Assembly: GCF_022179065.1 (NCBI RefSeq)
Contig: NZ_BPQD01000003.1
Location: forward strand, 62,001 to 126,000
DNA: 64,000 bases
Origin: Methylobacterium adhaesivum
GTDB taxonomy: Bacteria > Pseudomonadota > Alphaproteobacteria > Rhizobiales > Beijerinckiaceae
Direction: 5' to 3'
A program made the position numbers and the translations under genes. The notes beneath the pieces were generated by a model. That model was not told where the DNA came from. It saw nothing but the letters and a program-made list of their open reading frames with translations, and did not search any database. This document shows positions 62,561 to 64,000 of this stretch, in pieces. Numbering within the stretch: the first letter of the stretch is position 1; each line of letters starts with the position of its first letter.

Positions 62561-63292
62561 ATGAACTCCCCGACCCGTATTCTTCTCGCCGCGCTTCTCG
62601 GACTGGCCGTGGCCACGCCCGCCCTGGCGGAGTGCCAGATCGCCGACGCGAAGCTGGAGGAAGCCATCCTGCAGAAACCCGACCTGCGTGGGCCGTCCAA
62701 TCGCCAGGCCGTGAAGGACCTTCGCAATCTTCGCGACGCTGCCTTCACGCTCTGGTCCTATGGACGACACGCCGATTGCGAGCGCCTCATGGCCAACATC
62801 CGTGAGCTCATCGCCGGCCCGAACATGACGAGCCTCGGCGACAACGACGAGGATGCAGCGGAGCAGCAGATGGCCGCCACCGATCCGAAGGTTCAGCGGG
62901 GCGCCATTCAGGGTCGTCGGAACGAGAAGGATGCAAAGCCCCTGATCAGCGTCGATGCCCTCGCGTCCGGGTTGCGGACGGACCAGATCATCGGTGCGGA
63001 GGTTCGCAGTTCCGACGACAAGATCGTCGGCGAGGTGAGGAACATCGTTTTCGGGACGAAAGACGGCCGGGATTACGCCATCGTCGCTTCGGGTGGATTC
63101 TTCACCCCGGGCAAGGACAGCATCGTGGTTCCGATCCGGTCCCTCAAGGTGTCCCAGGAGCGCGACAGCTTCTTCCTTCCCATGACCCAGGCGGTGGTCA
63201 AGACCGTTCCGCTGATGCCGGACCAGACCTACGACTGGCTTTCGGACGTCGCTTGGAAGAGTCGGAACGACGCCCTGTTCGGCCGGCCATAG
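62561..63292 (+). CDS. Secreted PRC-barrel domain protein
   Basis: A 243-residue exported protein with signal peptide RILLAALLGLAVATPALAEC. A helical N-terminal part with two Cys follows (CQIADA, HADCERLM), then a linker and a PRC-barrel domain (about 128-215) with TDQIIGAEVRSSDDKIVGEV, RDYAIVASGGFF and DSIVVPIRSLKV. PRC-barrel proteins with signal peptides are common in Methylobacterium-type genomes; their role is unknown. ATG 62561 is preferred for spacing to AAGG; ATG 62558 is also possible. Confidence 0.82.
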   Translation: MNSPTRILLAALLGLAVATPALAECQIADAKLEEAILQKPDLRGPSNRQAVKDLRNLRDAAFTLWSYGRHADCERLMANIRELIAGPNMTSLGDNDEDAAEQQMAATDPKVQRGAIQGRRNEKDAKPLISVDALASGLRTDQIIGAEVRSSDDKIVGEVRNIVFGTKDGRDYAIVASGGFFTPGKDSIVVPIRSLKVSQERDSFFLPMTQAVVKTVPLMPDQTYDWLSDVAWKSRNDALFGRP

Positions 63293-63328
63293 CAGCGTGG
63301 GCGATGGCGAGCCGGGGAGGGATTCAGT

Positions 63329-64000
63329 TTGAGCGACCATGACGGGTCCTTGCCATCGGCGGATGACCGAGCGGCTGCCCTCCAGGCAGCGGGTGCCCTT
63401 GAGGCGGAGAACGGGCGCCTGCGACGCGCCCTCGACGAGGCCGTGCAGCGCCTGGCCGAGGGAAGGCCTGCGGTCAGGCGCGACTATGAACGCGAAATCG
63501 CGGAAGGTCGGGCGGCCCTGGCCCATACCGAGGGCCGGGTCGCCGAACTGGAACGGACCCTCGCCGATCTCACCGCCCGCTACGCCACTCTGGCCGTGAG
63601 CGAAGCCCGGTATCGCCTCGCCGTCGAGAGCGCCAAGGACTACGCGATCTTCACCCTCGATCTCGCCGGGCGCATCACCGGGTGGAACACCGGCGCGGAG
63701 AATCTGCTCGGATGGTCCGAGGACGAAGCCCTCGGGAGCCCGGTGAATCTCATCTTCAGTCCCGAGGACAACGCCGAGGCCATCGCCGAGGAGGAGATGC
63801 GTCTGGCGGTCACGGAAGGCCGGGCCGACGACAATCGTTGGCACCTGCGCAAGGATGGCAGCCGGTTCTGGGCCAACGGGCTCATGATGCCGATGCGCGA
63901 CGATGCGGGCGGGCTGACGGGCTTCCTCAAGATCCTGCGGGATCTCACCGAGGCGCAACTCGCCAGCGAGCACCAGCAGATCCTCATCCACGAGCTCAAT
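63329..64000 (+). CDS. PAS-domain sensor histidine kinase (partial, cut by right edge)
   Basis: The first 224 residues of a cytoplasmic sensor kinase. A coiled coil (about 15-95, AENGRLRRALDEAVQRLAEG and later Glu/Arg-rich heptads) leads to a PAS domain (about 98-205: RYRLAVESAKDYAIFTLDL, GWNTGAENLLGWSEDEALG, WHLRKDGSRFWANGLMMPM). The last residues, ILIHELN, look like the H-box opening of HWE/HisKA_2 kinases (HELNHR type). The start is a TTG at 63329 with GGGGAGG eight bases upstream, 36 bases after the PRC-barrel gene. No ATG opens this frame nearby. Confidence 0.82.
   Translation, partial: MSDHDGSLPSADDRAAALQAAGALEAENGRLRRALDEAVQRLAEGRPAVRRDYEREIAEGRAALAHTEGRVAELERTLADLTARYATLAVSEARYRLAVESAKDYAIFTLDLAGRITGWNTGAENLLGWSEDEALGSPVNLIFSPEDNAEAIAEEEMRLAVTEGRADDNRWHLRKDGSRFWANGLMMPMRDDAGGLTGFLKILRDLTEAQLASEHQQILIHELN

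Overview
The window is high-GC chromosomal DNA from an aerobic, bacteriochlorophyll-making alphaproteobacterium. The gene order (bchFNBHLM-lhaA-puhABC-acsF-puhE-hemA next to an aerR/ppsR pair), the oxygen-dependent cyclase AcsF and the NPDV-repeat secreted protein fit a Methylobacterium-like member of Hyphomicrobiales. The genus is an inference from gene content.

Region 1 (1-26684) is a photosynthesis gene cluster. A long leftward superoperon (20467 to 1) carries bchF, bchN, bchB, bchH, bchL, bchM, lhaA, puhA, puhB, puhC, a 100-residue conserved unknown, acsF, puhE, hemA, bchI, bchD, bchO and a partial crtI. Most junctions are ATGA or GTGA overlaps. To its right are the regulators aerR/ppaA and ppsR, then a second PucC-family gene, bchP, tspO and a small membrane protein. 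Two exact TGT-N12-ACA palindromes (before crtI and before the PucC-family gene) and one near match (before bchF) mark likely PpsR sites. The usual neighbour bchG is not at its expected place. puf, bchCXYZ and most crt genes are outside the window.

Region 2 (26719-38955) holds a tri-haem cytochrome c, a GT87-type membrane glycosyltransferase, a transglutaminase-like protein, a poxB-lutABC set (lactate to pyruvate to acetate) and glmM plus glmS (hexosamine precursor supply).

Region 3 (39153-59071) is the most unusual part: a hybrid Pel-type exopolysaccharide locus. It has recognisable pelD, pelE, pelF and pelG and a short TPR protein in the pelB position. The PelA-like protein lacks its glycoside hydrolase domain and most of its metal ligands. 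A Wza/ExoF-like export protein stands where PelC would be, followed by a separate GH114 hydrolase and a type I secretion ABC transporter with its membrane-fusion protein. Divergent from the operon is a 1783-residue modular protein without an N-terminal signal. It combines a carbohydrate-binding-like domain, an intact PelA-type deacetylase motif set, four VCBS-like repeats and six NPDV repeats, and is the likely type I substrate.

Region 4 (59072-64000) is gene-poor. It has a LuxR-type regulator with a degenerate receiver, a DUF6894 small protein, about 1.6 kb without convincing genes, a secreted PRC-barrel protein, and the start of a PAS sensor kinase cut by the right edge. No rRNA, tRNA, CRISPR array or insertion sequence was recognised anywhere.
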